A DNA stretch of 64,000 bases from NCBI RefSeq assembly GCF_019352895.1, contig NZ_JAAAFX010000007.1, positions 291,132 to 355,131 of the forward strand, given 5' to 3'. The stretch is from Variovorax boronicumulans. GTDB lineage: Bacteria; Pseudomonadota; Gammaproteobacteria; Burkholderiales; Burkholderiaceae_C. Below the pieces are notes generated by a model. The model did no database searches. It saw nothing but the letters and a program-made list of their open reading frames with translations, and had not been told where the DNA came from. Within the stretch, counting starts at the first letter, position 1, and every line of letters starts with the position of its first letter. The position numbers were made by a program, and so were the translations under genes. This document shows positions 53,889 through 63,276 of the stretch, one piece after another.

Positions 53889-55120
53889 ACGCGCGCCACT
53901 GGAGTGAGGGCAACAAGCTCGAACTGCTCGAGAACGGCGAGCAGTTCTTTCCGCGCGTGTTCGACGCCATCCGCGAGGCGCAGCGCGAGGTGATCGTCGA
54001 GACCTTCATCCTGTTCGAGGACAAGGTCGGCGAGGGCCTGCATGCGGCCCTGCGTGCGGCCGCGCAGCGCGGCGTCAAGGTCGACCTGATGATCGACGGC
54101 TTCGGCTCGCCCGACCTGTCGCCCGGATTCATCGGCGGCCTGACCTCGGTGGGCGTCAAGGTGCGGGTGTTCGACCCGGGCCGGCGCGTGTTCGGCCAGC
54201 GCCTCAACGTGTTCCGCCGCATGCACCGCAAGATCGTGGTGGTCGACGGCCAACGGGCCTTCGTGGGCGGCATCAACTACTCGGCCGACCACCTGCTGGA
54301 TTTCGGCCCGCAGGCCAAGCAGGACTATGCGGTCGAGATCGGCGGGCCGATCGTCTCGGAGATCCATCGCTTCGTGCTGCATGCGATCGCGGTGGGCGGC
54401 AAGGGGCCGAGCTGGTTCCGGCGCCGGCTGCGCGCGGCCCACCACGACCAGGTCAATGCGCCCGCGGGCGAGGCGCAGGTGCAGTTCGTCACGCGCGACA
54501 ACCGCCACCACACCAACGACATCGAGCGCCACTACCGCGCCGCGATCCGCACCGCGCGCGAGCGCATCGTGATCGCCAACGCCTACTTCTTCCCGGGCTA
54601 CCGGCTCATCAAGGAGCTGCGGCGTGCGGCCCGGCGTGGCGTGGACGTGCGGCTGATCCTGCAGGGCGAGCCCGACATGCCGATCGTCAAGACCGCGGCC
54701 AGCCTGCTCTACCACCACCTGCTGCATGCGGGCGTGCGCATCTACGAGTACTGCGAGCGGCCCTTGCACGGCAAGGTCGCGGTGATGGACGACCGCTGGA
54801 GCACCGTCGGCTCGAGCAACCTCGACCCGCTGAGCCTGTCGCTCAACCTCGAGGCCAACGTGATCGTGCGCGACGCCGAATTCAACCGCACGCTGAGCGA
54901 GCGGCTCGACCACCTGATGGCGCACAGCTGCAAGCAGATCGAGGCCAAGGACCTGACCGAATGGAGCGGCTGGCGCCTGGTGCGCAGCTTCTTCATCTTC
55001 CACGTGCTGCGCTGGTATCCCTCGCTCACCGGCTGGCTGCCGCGCCATGCACCGCGCCTGAAGCCGCTCGACCCGCCGCCGATCCCCCCGGCCGGCGCGA
55101 CGCCGACCGAGGTCGCGTGA
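53885..55120 (+). CDS. clsB: Cardiolipin synthase ClsB
   Basis: ClsB is a 411-residue phospholipase D-superfamily enzyme that joins two phosphatidylglycerol molecules, or PG and PE in some forms, into cardiolipin at the inner membrane. The two HKD motifs are [18 protein letters not shown] (about 113) and [21 protein letters not shown] (about 294). It lacks the N-terminal transmembrane helices of ClsA, which places it in the ClsB class. The start is a GTG overlapping the ybhP-type stop, and its stop overlaps the ybhN-type ATG (ATGA). Confidence 0.94.
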   Translation: MNARHWSEGNKLELLENGEQFFPRVFDAIREAQREVIVETFILFEDKVGEGLHAALRAAAQRGVKVDLMIDGFGSPDLSPGFIGGLTSVGVKVRVFDPGRRVFGQRLNVFRRMHRKIVVVDGQRAFVGGINYSADHLLDFGPQAKQDYAVEIGGPIVSEIHRFVLHAIAVGGKGPSWFRRRLRAAHHDQVNAPAGEAQVQFVTRDNRHHTNDIERHYRAAIRTARERIVIANAYFFPGYRLIKELRRAARRGVDVRLILQGEPDMPIVKTAASLLYHHLLHAGVRIYEYCERPLHGKVAVMDDRWSTVGSSNLDPLSLSLNLEANVIVRDAEFNRTLSERLDHLMAHSCKQIEAKDLTEWSGWRLVRSFFIFHVLRWYPSLTGWLPRHAPRLKPLDPPPIPPAGATPTEVA

Positions 55121-56109
55121 TGGCCACGGTGCCTGCGGACACCGCGCAGGCAGTGCCGGCGAGCACCTGGCGCCGTGCCTGGCCCTGGATCCAGCGCATC
55201 GGCACCTGGGTGTTCTTCGCCGGGGTCGTGTGGTTGCTGGTGCGGCAGGCGCGCGGCATCGACTGGGACGAAGTGATGGCCGCGTTCTCGCGCCTGCCCG
55301 CGGCCACCTTGGGAATGGCGGGCGGCCTGGTCGCGCTGAGCTTCCTGCTCTACAGCACCTTCGACCTGCTGGGCCGGCACATCACCGGCCACGGCCTGCG
55401 CGCCGGCACCGTGATGGCCGTGACCTTCGTGAGCTATGCCTTCAACCTGAACCTCGGTTCGCTGGTCGGCGGCGTGGCCTTCCGCTACCGGCTGTACACG
55501 CGGCTGGGCCTGGACAACGAGACCGTCACGCGCGTGCTCGGCTTCAGCATGCTCACCAACTGGCTCGGCTACCTGGTGGTGGCGGGCACGGCCTTCTGCT
55601 TCTGGCCGCTGGAGCTGCCGGCCGACTGGAAGATCGGCAACGGCGGCCTGCGCATCCTCGGCGCGACGCTGCTGGTGCTGGCCGCCGCCTACCTCGCGCT
55701 GTGCGCCTTCGCGAGCGACCGCACCTGGCATCTGCGCGGCCATGCCTGGCAGCCGCCCGCGCTGCGGCTGGCCTTGCTGCAGCTGGTGATGTCGTGCGCC
55801 AACTGGAGCCTGATGGGCGGCGTGGTGTGGCTGTTGCTGCAACGGCAGGCACCCTACCCCGAGGTGCTGGCCGTGCTGATGGTGGGCGCGGTGGCCGGCG
55901 TGATCACGCATGTGCCGGCGGGGCTGGGCGTGCTCGAGGCCGTCTTTGTGGCGCTGCTCTCGCACCGGTTGCCGCCGGGCCAGATCCTCGCGGGCCTGAT
56001 CGGCTACCGCGCGCTCTACTACCTGGCGCCGCTGGCCATGGCCACCTTGGGCTACCTCGCGATGGAGGCGCGTGCGAAGCGGCTCTCGGCGGGCACGCCG
56101 GTCGCTTGA
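55120..56109 (+). CDS. YbhN-type lysylphosphatidylglycerol synthase TM-domain protein
   Basis: The 329-residue inner-membrane protein has about eight hydrophobic segments. It belongs to the UPF0104 family, related to the flippase part of MprF. Marks are FVSYAFNLNLGSLVGGVAFRYRLY and HVPAGLGVLEAVFVALLSHR. It is translated through an ATGA overlap with clsB and may flip or regulate phospholipid movement with it. Confidence 0.88.
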   Translation: MATVPADTAQAVPASTWRRAWPWIQRIGTWVFFAGVVWLLVRQARGIDWDEVMAAFSRLPAATLGMAGGLVALSFLLYSTFDLLGRHITGHGLRAGTVMAVTFVSYAFNLNLGSLVGGVAFRYRLYTRLGLDNETVTRVLGFSMLTNWLGYLVVAGTAFCFWPLELPADWKIGNGGLRILGATLLVLAAAYLALCAFASDRTWHLRGHAWQPPALRLALLQLVMSCANWSLMGGVVWLLLQRQAPYPEVLAVLMVGAVAGVITHVPAGLGVLEAVFVALLSHRLPPGQILAGLIGYRALYYLAPLAMATLGYLAMEARAKRLSAGTPVA

Positions 56110-56154
56110 GCCGACCCGCGACAAGGGTTGTTTGCATAACTGTATATTCATACA

Positions 56155-57453
56155 GTGAACATCGATCGCAAGCTCGCCATCCTGGCCGACGCCGCCAAGT
56201 ACGACGCCTCGTGCGCCTCCAGCGGCACGGGCGCGCGCAACTCGGTGGGCGGGCGCGGCATCGGCTCGACCGAGGGCGCGGGCATCTGCCACAGCTATGC
56301 GCCCGACGGCCGTTGCATCTCGCTGCTCAAGATCCTGCTGACCAACTTCTGCCAGTACGACTGCCTCTACTGCGTGAACCGCGTGAGCAGCAACGTGCCG
56401 CGCGCCCGCTTCACGACCGACGAGGTGGTGCAGCTCACGCTCGACTTCTATCGCCGCAACTGCATCGAGGGCCTGTTCCTGTCGAGCGGCATCATCCAGA
56501 GCCCCGACCACACGATGGAGCAGGTGGTCGAGGTGGCGCGTGCGCTGCGTGAAGACCACGACTTCCGCGGCTACATCCACCTCAAGACCATCCCCGAGGC
56601 CTCGCCCGAACTGCTGCAGCGCGCCGGCCGCTATGCCGACCGGCTCAGCATCAACGTCGAGCTGCCCACGAGCGACGGCCTGGCCGCGCTGGCGCCCGAG
56701 AAGGACGGCGCCGGCATCCGGCGCGCGATGGCGCGCATGCGGGTGCACATCGACGATGCCAAGGGCGCACGGCGCGATGCGGACGCGGGCACGGTGATGT
56801 CCATGCCCGGGGCCGCGCCACGCCGCGCGCCCGCACCGGTCTTCGCGCCCGCCGGCCAGAGCACGCAGATGATCGTGGGCGCCGATGCGGCCGACGACCG
56901 CACCCTGCTCGCGACCAGCGCGCAGCTCTACGGCGCCTACCGGCTGCGCCGCGTCTACTACTCGGCCTTCAGCCCGATCCCCGATGCGTCGTCCTCGCTG
57001 CCATTGGCCGCGCCGCCGCTGGTGCGCGAGCACCGGCTCTATCAGGCCGACTGGCTGATGCGCTTCTATGGCTTCACGCACGACGAGATCGTGCCGGCCG
57101 CTGCCAACACCGACACCGGCGCGGCCGGCGGCATGCTCTCGCTCGACGTCGACCCCAAGCTGGCCTGGGCGCTGGCGCACCGCGAGCGCTTTCCGGTCGA
57201 CCTCAACACCGCGCCGCGCGAGATGCTGCTGCGCGTGCCGGGCCTGGGCGTGAAGGCGGTCGAGCGGCTGCTCATCGCCCGGCGCGTGCGGCAGGTTCGC
57301 AGCGCCGACCTGGGCCGGCTGCATGTGCCCCTGAAGAAGGTGCTGCCCTTCGTGCTGCTGGCCGACCATCGGCCGGGCCGCGCACTCGACGCCGCCGGCT
57401 TCGCCGCGCGCTTCCGGCCCGCGCCGGTGCAGGCCTCGCTCTTTTCCGCCTGA
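56155..57453 (+). CDS. Radical SAM protein paired with UdgX (putative DNA modification/repair)
   Basis: The 432-residue protein has the radical SAM cluster motif CxxxCxxC in NFCQYDCLYCVNR (about 66-73) and a typical TIM-barrel continuation (LDFYRRNCIEGLFLSSGII). The C-terminal 100 residues hold a helix-hairpin-helix, NTAPREMLLRVPGLGVKAVERLL, a DNA-binding element. It opens with KYDASCASSGTGARN. The family is a recognised partner of UdgX-type proteins, and the next gene encodes one. The start is a GTG at 56155 beginning at the conserved N-terminus. A fitting role is radical-based modification or repair of DNA. Confidence 0.88.
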   Translation: MNIDRKLAILADAAKYDASCASSGTGARNSVGGRGIGSTEGAGICHSYAPDGRCISLLKILLTNFCQYDCLYCVNRVSSNVPRARFTTDEVVQLTLDFYRRNCIEGLFLSSGIIQSPDHTMEQVVEVARALREDHDFRGYIHLKTIPEASPELLQRAGRYADRLSINVELPTSDGLAALAPEKDGAGIRRAMARMRVHIDDAKGARRDADAGTVMSMPGAAPRRAPAPVFAPAGQSTQMIVGADAADDRTLLATSAQLYGAYRLRRVYYSAFSPIPDASSSLPLAAPPLVREHRLYQADWLMRFYGFTHDEIVPAAANTDTGAAGGMLSLDVDPKLAWALAHRERFPVDLNTAPREMLLRVPGLGVKAVERLLIARRVRQVRSADLGRLHVPLKKVLPFVLLADHRPGRALDAAGFAARFRPAPVQASLFSA

Positions 57454-57495
57454 ATGCCTACAACGCGTGCGCCCTGCGCGCGCGACATTGCCTGC

Positions 57496-59031
57496 ATGGC
57501 AACCCACACCGTCACGCTTTCCAGCGACACCGACTGGCCCGGCTTTCGCGGCGAGGCGCGTGCACTGCTGGCGCGCCAGGTGCCGCCGGAAGACGTGGTC
57601 TGGCACACGCGGGCCAGTGCCGAGAGCGACCTGTTCGCGGCGCTCGAGACGCCGCGCGCGCAGGGCGTGGGCAGCGCCTCGGCGATCGTGCCGCCGGCCT
57701 TCGTGCGGCTGTGCGAGACCGTGGTGCTGCACGACGACCCCGATCGCTTCGGCCTGCTCTACCGCCTGCTCTGGCGGCTGGTGCACGAGCCCACGCTGCG
57801 CCGCGATCCGCTCGATGCCGACCGCGTGCGTGCGCAGCACATGGCGCAGGCGGTGCGGCGCGACATGCACAAGATGAAGGCCTTCGTGCGGTTCCGGCCG
57901 CTGCCGCAGGACGATGGCGAGCCGACGCTGCACGTCGCCTGGTTCGAGCCCGACCACCACATCGTCGAGGCCGTCGCGCCCTTCTTCGTGCGGCGCTTCG
58001 CCACGATGCGCTGGGCCATCCTCACGCCCGAGCGTTCGGTGCAATGGCATCCCGGGGCTACCGCTGACGCGGATGGCGGCGAGGCGTTGCCCACCGAAGG
58101 CCGGCTCGACTTCGGCCCCGGCGCGCGCCGCGAGGATGCGCCGCCCGCCGACGCCGGCGAGGCGCTGTGGCTCACCTACTATCGCCACATCTTCAATCCG
58201 GCGCGGCTCAAGCTCGCGATGATGCAGAAGGAGATGCCGCGCCGCTATTGGCAGAACCTGCCCGAGGCGGTGCTGATCGCGCCGCTCGCGGCCGACGCCG
58301 CGGCGCGCAGCGATCGCATGGTCGACGCGCCGGCCACGGTGCCGGCGCGGCGCATCGTGCCCATCGTCCGGCCGCTGCTGGCCGAAGAAGACACGTCCGC
58401 CGATCCGGCCGCCGCGCTGGCCCAGCTGCAGCGCGCCACCGATCGCTGCCGCGAATGCCCGATCGGTGCGCACGCCACCCAGTCCGTGTTCGGCGAAGGC
58501 CCTGTGGGCGCGGCGCTGATGGTGGTGGGCGAACAGCCGGGCGACCAGGAAGACCTGCGCGGCCGTCCCTTCGTGGGCCCGGCGGGCCAGCTCTTCGACC
58601 GTGCGCTGCACGACCTGGGCTGGTCGCGTGAGGCGCTCTACGTGACCAACGCGGTCAAGCACTTCAAGTACGAGCTGCGCGGCAAGCGGCGCATCCACAA
58701 GACGCCTACGCAGCACGAGGCCCAGGCCTGTCTGCATTGGCTCGAAAGCGAGATGGCCCAGGTGCGTCCGCAGGCGGTGCTGGCGCTGGGGGCCACGGCC
58801 GCCCGTGCGGTGCTCGGCCGGCCGGTGGCGGTGATGCGCGAACGTGGCCAGTGGCAGACCGGGCCGCGCGGCGAACCCGTGCTCGTCACGCTGCATCCCT
58901 CGGCCCTGTTGCGCGGCGATCCGCAGCAACGCGACGAGGCCTATGCCGCGTGGCTGGAGGATCTGTCCAAGGCCACGGCCATGCTGCACGCGGCCGCCGG
59001 CTCGATGCAGCGCGAGACGGCCGCTCGCTGA
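57496..59031 (+). CDS. UdgX-family uracil-DNA-binding protein with DUF4130 domain
   Basis: The 511-residue protein has an N-terminal DUF4130-type domain (about 1-235: PPAFVRLCETVVLHDDPDRFGLLYRLLWRL, HHIVEAVAPFFVRRF). A C-terminal family 4-like uracil-DNA glycosylase domain follows from about 300: CRECPIGAHA with Fe-S-type cysteines, GEQPGDQEDLRGRPFVGPAG, YVTNAVKHFKYE and LHPSALLRG. The R-loop is KRRIHKTPT (about 398). In Mycobacterium UdgX the His of KRRIH bonds covalently to the abasic site after uracil removal. Starts at 57454 (right after the upstream stop) or 57496 are both possible. Confidence 0.93.
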   Translation: MATHTVTLSSDTDWPGFRGEARALLARQVPPEDVVWHTRASAESDLFAALETPRAQGVGSASAIVPPAFVRLCETVVLHDDPDRFGLLYRLLWRLVHEPTLRRDPLDADRVRAQHMAQAVRRDMHKMKAFVRFRPLPQDDGEPTLHVAWFEPDHHIVEAVAPFFVRRFATMRWAILTPERSVQWHPGATADADGGEALPTEGRLDFGPGARREDAPPADAGEALWLTYYRHIFNPARLKLAMMQKEMPRRYWQNLPEAVLIAPLAADAAARSDRMVDAPATVPARRIVPIVRPLLAEEDTSADPAAALAQLQRATDRCRECPIGAHATQSVFGEGPVGAALMVVGEQPGDQEDLRGRPFVGPAGQLFDRALHDLGWSREALYVTNAVKHFKYELRGKRRIHKTPTQHEAQACLHWLESEMAQVRPQAVLALGATAARAVLGRPVAVMRERGQWQTGPRGEPVLVTLHPSALLRGDPQQRDEAYAAWLEDLSKATAMLHAAAGSMQRETAAR

Positions 59032-59037
59032 AGCCGC

Positions 59038-59610
59038 TCAGAAGCGGTAGAGGTAGCGCAGGCGCACGAAGTTTGCCCCGGGGTTGGGCTTCTTGATGCC
59101 GCCGTTGGAGACGTGCTGCAACCGCACGGACAGTTCATGCTCGCCCCGTTCGCCGAAGCTGCGGCCCAGGCCCAGCACTTCGGTGAATTGAAAGGCCGTG
59201 CTGAAGGAGCGCTCGGGCGTGCGGTAGACATGGTTCATCACCGTGCCGCCGATGCCGGCTTCGGCGAACCACGGCGAGCTGCCCTGGTCGAAGCGGTAGC
59301 GCCAGGTGGCGATGGCGCCCAGTTGCACATAGTTGCGGCGGCCGTCGCCCGCTTCGTGGGGCGCACGCCATTGGCTGGCGAACAGGTCCCAGGCAAAGGA
59401 GCGGCCGTTGACCACCCCGGCGCCGCCGGGGGACCAGGGCAGCACCGCGCCGAGCGCCCAGGCATCGGTGTCGGCGCCGCCGTGCAAGGCCTTCCCACCT
59501 TCCACGTAGAAGCCCGGTGTGGCGTCCCCATAGGCGAGGGCCTGGGTGGCGCAGACCAGCAGCGCGCCGAGTCCGAGCGCCACGCGGACGCCGGAGAACT
59601 TTGTTGTCAT
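59038..59610 (-). CDS. pagL: PagL-type lipid A 3-O-deacylase
   Basis: The 190-residue outer-membrane beta-barrel enzyme removes the 3-O acyl chain from lipid A. It has a signal peptide (VALGLGALLVCATQALA, cleavage near 26) and alternating aromatic strands. The catalytic His and Ser are in the C-terminal LQHVSNGGIKKPNPGANFV. The residue after NPG, where I expected the active-site Glu in many relatives, is Ala here. The protein ends with aromatic YLYRF, the outer-membrane insertion signal. It converges on the UdgX gene. Confidence 0.85.
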   Translation of the reverse strand: MTTKFSGVRVALGLGALLVCATQALAYGDATPGFYVEGGKALHGGADTDAWALGAVLPWSPGGAGVVNGRSFAWDLFASQWRAPHEAGDGRRNYVQLGAIATWRYRFDQGSSPWFAEAGIGGTVMNHVYRTPERSFSTAFQFTEVLGLGRSFGERGEHELSVRLQHVSNGGIKKPNPGANFVRLRYLYRF

Positions 59611-59782
59611 GGTTCTTGTTCGAGGGTGGATACAAATGTCACTGTCGCGCAGCGAGAAAAACCTAGATGCCGGTCATTTGTCTCTCCGTGGAGTAGGACG
59701 CGCCCCTGTGGAATTGCTGCACTGCAGCATGAAGTGCGCCACAGGCCTATAGTGGGTGCTTTCCCAACGTCGAAGTGCCTGC

Positions 59783-60277
59783 ATGTCCCCCACCTTCTCC
59801 TCGCGGTTCTTCAATCCGCTGATGCTGTGGGCCGACGTCGCCCTCACGACCCAGGAGATGCTGTGGAGCGCTGCCGCCGTGATCCAGTTGCGCACCGAGC
59901 GCATGGCCCGGGCCGGGCTGGCACCCAGTGCCGCCGACCAGGTCGAGTTCCAGCTGATGGGCCAGGAGAAGCTGGCCGCCGCCAGCGAATCGGGCGCCGC
60001 CATCGTCCAGCAACTGCACACCACCGGCCATGCGCTCACGCAGCGCACGGTGCGCGACTGGCTGAGCGCCACCACGGCCTGGCTGGGCCTGGCCACCAGC
60101 CTGACGCCCGCCCAGGCCGCGGCGCACAGCCACGCGCTGCTGAACGCCGGCAACCGCAGCCTCGCCAATGCGACGCAGATCGGGAGCGCCGGCGCGCGCG
60201 TGGTGCAGCGCGGCCTCAAGCCGATTCATGCGCGGGCCACGGCCAACGCACGCCGGCTGGCGCACGCCGAGGCCTGA
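59783..60277 (+). CDS. Phasin-like polyhydroxyalkanoate granule protein
   Basis: The 164-residue helical, Ala-rich protein resembles phasins: NPLMLWADVALTTQEMLWSAAAVIQLRTERMARAGLAP, with the LTTQEM and later amphipathic helices (RSLANATQIGSAGARVVQRGLKP). It has no signal peptide. Phasins coat PHA granules in the cytosol. PHA synthesis genes are not nearby, so the assignment rests on composition and pattern. It ends next to the convergent metallophosphoesterase gene. Confidence 0.62.
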   Translation: MSPTFSSRFFNPLMLWADVALTTQEMLWSAAAVIQLRTERMARAGLAPSAADQVEFQLMGQEKLAAASESGAAIVQQLHTTGHALTQRTVRDWLSATTAWLGLATSLTPAQAAAHSHALLNAGNRSLANATQIGSAGARVVQRGLKPIHARATANARRLAHAEA

Positions 60278-61519
60278 TCAGCCAGCCACCAGCCGCAGCA
60301 GCGTGATCTCCGAAGGCGCGCCGAAGCGCTTGGGCGGGCCCCAATAACCGGTGCCCCGGCTGGTGTAGACCCACATGTCGCGCAGCCGGTGCAGGCCGGC
60401 CGTGAAGGGCTGCTGCAGCGGCACGAACAGGTTCCAGGGGAAGAACTGGCCGCCGTGCGTGTGGCCCGAGAGCTGCAGCTGGAAGCCCGCGTCGGCGGCC
60501 GCCGGTGCACTGCGCGGCTGGTGCGCGAGCAGCACGCGCGTGGTGGCGGATGCAGGCGCGCCGGCCAGCGCCGCGTGCGGATCGCTGGCCTGCGCGGCAT
60601 CGAAGTGGCCGGCGGTGAAATCGGTCACGCCGGCCAGCACCAGGGTGGCGTCGCCGCTTTCCTCGTCGGTCTGCGCGCCCGCGGCGCCGCGCGCATCGAG
60701 CAGCACGTGTTCGTTGAGCAGCACCCGCAGCCCGAGCCGGCGCAACTCGACGATCCATGCCGGGGCGCCCGCGTAGTACTCGTGGTTGCCGGTCACCACG
60801 AAGGTGCCGTGCCGCGCACGCAGCTCGGCCAGCGGCGCGATGTGCTCGCGCAGTTCGGCCACGCTGCCGTCGACCAGGTCGCCCGTGATGGCGATCGCAT
60901 CGGCCTCGAGCCGGTTGACCACCTCGACGATGCGCTGGATGTAGCCGCGCTTGATGGTCGGGCCGACATGGATGTCGCTGAGCTGCACGATCGAGAAGCC
61001 GACCAGCGCGGCCGGCAGGTCGCGGATCGGCACGTCGACGCGTTGCACCGGCGCGGTGCGGCGGGCGTTGAAGAAGCCGACCGCCGTCACCGCCGTGGCC
61101 AGCAGCGGCACCGCGGCTGCGCTCCACTGGCGGACCGCTGCGCCATCGAAGCGCAGCACGCCGGCCCATTGCGCGACCCAGCCGACCAGCAGGCCTGCAT
61201 CGCGCACCAGCGTGAGCACGAACAGCGAGGAGAACCAGCCCATGCACAGCAGGCCGATCCAGCGCCAGGCGTCATGCAGCGGCGGCCGCGGCGAGCGCAG
61301 GCCCACGAAAGGCAGCGGGATGGTGGCGGCGGAGACGACCAGGGCCAGCAGCAGTGCGGCGGCGCCGACGGGGCTCAGGACCCACAGCGCGGGCAGCAGG
61401 CGCAGGCCGATGTAGGCATGCAGCAGCGCGGACAGGATGGACAAGGGGCGAAGCGGCATGCGGATCCGGAAGAGACGGGCGATGCCCGGCAGCGCATCTG
61501 TGAGCCGGTCGGCGCGCAT
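60278..61519 (-). CDS. Membrane-bound metallophosphoesterase (YkuE/YaeI-like)
   Basis: The 413-residue protein has four N-terminal membrane helices (about 25-155) and a calcineurin-like phosphoesterase domain (about 165-410). The metal ligands are in QLSDIHVG, AITGDLVDG, VVTGNHEYY, LAHQPR and SGHTHGGQFFPWN. A linker with VQRVDVPIRDLPAALVGF precedes the catalytic domain. Relatives may cleave lipid-linked phosphates, for example UDP-diacylglucosamine. Substrate unknown. Confidence 0.87.
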   Translation of the reverse strand: MRADRLTDALPGIARLFRIRMPLRPLSILSALLHAYIGLRLLPALWVLSPVGAAALLLALVVSAATIPLPFVGLRSPRPPLHDAWRWIGLLCMGWFSSLFVLTLVRDAGLLVGWVAQWAGVLRFDGAAVRQWSAAAVPLLATAVTAVGFFNARRTAPVQRVDVPIRDLPAALVGFSIVQLSDIHVGPTIKRGYIQRIVEVVNRLEADAIAITGDLVDGSVAELREHIAPLAELRARHGTFVVTGNHEYYAGAPAWIVELRRLGLRVLLNEHVLLDARGAAGAQTDEESGDATLVLAGVTDFTAGHFDAAQASDPHAALAGAPASATTRVLLAHQPRSAPAAADAGFQLQLSGHTHGGQFFPWNLFVPLQQPFTAGLHRLRDMWVYTSRGTGYWGPPKRFGAPSEITLLRLVAG

Positions 61520-61588
61520 TCAAGGCCCGCGGGGCCGCGCAGGAAGGGAAATCGGCGCGCGCGGCGCCGCAGGGGCGTCAGGCCCCGT

Positions 61589-62095
61589 TCAGTGGCTCGA
61601 GGTGCTGACGCCCTGCGTCAGCATGGTGCGCCCGCTCAGCGGTGGCACATCGATGTTGGACGGCCAGACGAAGCGCGCCGTGGTCGGCATGCCGTTGAAC
61701 ACCGTCAGCTCCTGCGTGAGCGTGACGCCGCCGACCGTGGCCTCGACCGCGTACTCGCCCGGCTCCAGCCGCGCCAGCATCATCGGCCCGGTGGCGGTGG
61801 CTTCCATCACGGGCTTGCCGGTGTATTTGTTGAGAACCAGCACCTGCACATCACCCGGTGCTGCGCCGCGGGCCGTCTGCCCCAGCGCGAACTCCAGCGT
61901 GGCGGCCCAGCGTGGTGCCACCATCTTGAGGAAACTGGCCTCGTCCTTGTTCGCGCCGCCGCACATGTATTCCACGCCATCGGCCATGCGGATGGGTGGA
62001 TTCGCGGAAGCGTGCACTGACATCACGCTGCAGAAAAGGAGGGCGGCGCCAGCCAGGAGGGGCGCTGCGCGATGCGAAGTACGGATGAAGTTCAT
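61589..62095 (-). CDS. Hypothetical secreted protein with carboxypeptidase-regulatory-like fold
   Basis: The 168-residue protein has a signal peptide (AAPLLAGAALLFCSVMSVHASA) and a region MADGVEYMCGGANKDEASFLKM with one Cys. A beta-sandwich-like stretch follows: GDVQVLVLNKYTGKPVMEATATGPMMLARLEPGEYAVEATVGGVT, a layout seen in carboxypeptidase regulatory-like domains. Family unassigned. Confidence 0.65.
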   Translation of the reverse strand: MNFIRTSHRAAPLLAGAALLFCSVMSVHASANPPIRMADGVEYMCGGANKDEASFLKMVAPRWAATLEFALGQTARGAAPGDVQVLVLNKYTGKPVMEATATGPMMLARLEPGEYAVEATVGGVTLTQELTVFNGMPTTARFVWPSNIDVPPLSGRTMLTQGVSTSSH

Positions 62096-62209
62096 GCTGT
62101 GCCGTCGTTCCAGGGTTGCGTCAGGAATTCTTCCCTAGCAAGAGTCGGGCAAGGTACAGCGTTTACGCTTAGAAACCGTGACATGCGGGGGAGTGCAAAC
62201 CCCCACCGG

Positions 62210-63184
62210 TCACGGATCCGTGCGCCGGTAGCGGCTCGGATTGCCGCCTGCAACCTTGCGCATCAGGCGCCGCAACGCGGTCGCGTCTTCGTAACCGACC
62301 TGCGCGGCAACCTGTTCCAGCGTCATCCGGCTGGACTCGATCAGCATCCGGGCGCGGTTGGACCGCACGCTCTGCAGCAGGGCCATGGTGCTCTTGCCGG
62401 TCGCCTGCTGCACGTGCCGCGACAGGGTCCGGGTCGACATCGCGAATTCCTGCGCCAGGTCTTCCACGGTCGGTGGATTCGGCAGCGCGGCCTCGATGCG
62501 GCGCACCAGGCGCGCGACCAGCGCATTGCCGTTGGCCCGCATCGCCGGCACCACGAAATCCGCCTGCGCCTGCCGGCCGTCGATCAGCAGGTTGCGACCG
62601 ACCGCATCGGCCATGGCCACGCCGAAGCGGCGCCGCAGCAGATGCAGCATCAGGTCGGTCTGCGCGAAGGCCGCACCGGCGGTGCTCACCGGGCCGTCCT
62701 CGCAGACCATGCGATCGGCGTCCACCGTGCAGCGCGGCTCGAGGTCACGCAGGGCCGGGGCCAGCCACCAGGAGGTGGTGACCGTGCGCTCGGCCAGCAG
62801 GCCCGCAGCCTGCAGCAGGAACACCGCCGAACACGAGGCTGCGACCGCCCCGCCTCGGCCCGCATGCGCGGCCAGCGCGGCGGCCGCGCGCTGCATGTCG
62901 TCATCGGCCAGCCGGCTCTGCAGCGTTTCCAGGCTGGCCAGGTTCAGGCCCGGCACGATCCAGCACGAGGCATCGGCGCGCGGGCGCTGCGGCAGGGGCG
63001 CGGCCTCGACATGCATGCCGCTGCTCAAGGGCACCGCGGTCCCGCCGACCGACACCACGCGCCAGCGCGGGCGGCCCAGCTTCATGGGCGGCGCCAGCAT
63101 CGACGCAGCCTCGAGCAGGGCCAGCGTCACGGCCACGCTGCTCGCATAGCTTCCCGGCAGCACCAGGATCGTGAAATCGTTCAT
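62210..63184 (-). CDS. GlxA-family AraC-type transcription regulator
   Basis: The 324-residue protein joins a DJ-1/PfpI-like N-terminal domain (about 1-180: FTILVLPGSYASSVAVTLALLEAASML; nucleophile-type Cys in AASCSAVFLLQAAGLL) to a C-terminal AraC DNA-binding domain (about 218-320: EDLAQEFAMSTRTLSRHVQQATGKSTMALLQ, MTLEQVAAQVGYEDATALRRLMRK). Members respond to small molecules. It is divergent from the tautomerase-dienelactone hydrolase pair and may control it. Confidence 0.88.
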   Translation of the reverse strand: MNDFTILVLPGSYASSVAVTLALLEAASMLAPPMKLGRPRWRVVSVGGTAVPLSSGMHVEAAPLPQRPRADASCWIVPGLNLASLETLQSRLADDDMQRAAAALAAHAGRGGAVAASCSAVFLLQAAGLLAERTVTTSWWLAPALRDLEPRCTVDADRMVCEDGPVSTAGAAFAQTDLMLHLLRRRFGVAMADAVGRNLLIDGRQAQADFVVPAMRANGNALVARLVRRIEAALPNPPTVEDLAQEFAMSTRTLSRHVQQATGKSTMALLQSVRSNRARMLIESSRMTLEQVAAQVGYEDATALRRLMRKVAGGNPSRYRRTDP

Positions 63185-63276
63185 TGTCTGAAAGCGCTTG
63201 AAAGATGTCGAAGTGGACACTCGAAGTCTAGGGGCACAAACGCTTCAATGGCCGCTCGACACCAACGAAAGAGGCC

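Noticed and set aside
54742-58989. A 1415-codon minus-strand frame opposite clsB, ybhN, radical SAM and UdgX genes
   Set aside because: It is a His/Arg/Gly-rich shadow of well-supported plus-strand genes, as often occurs in GC-rich DNA.
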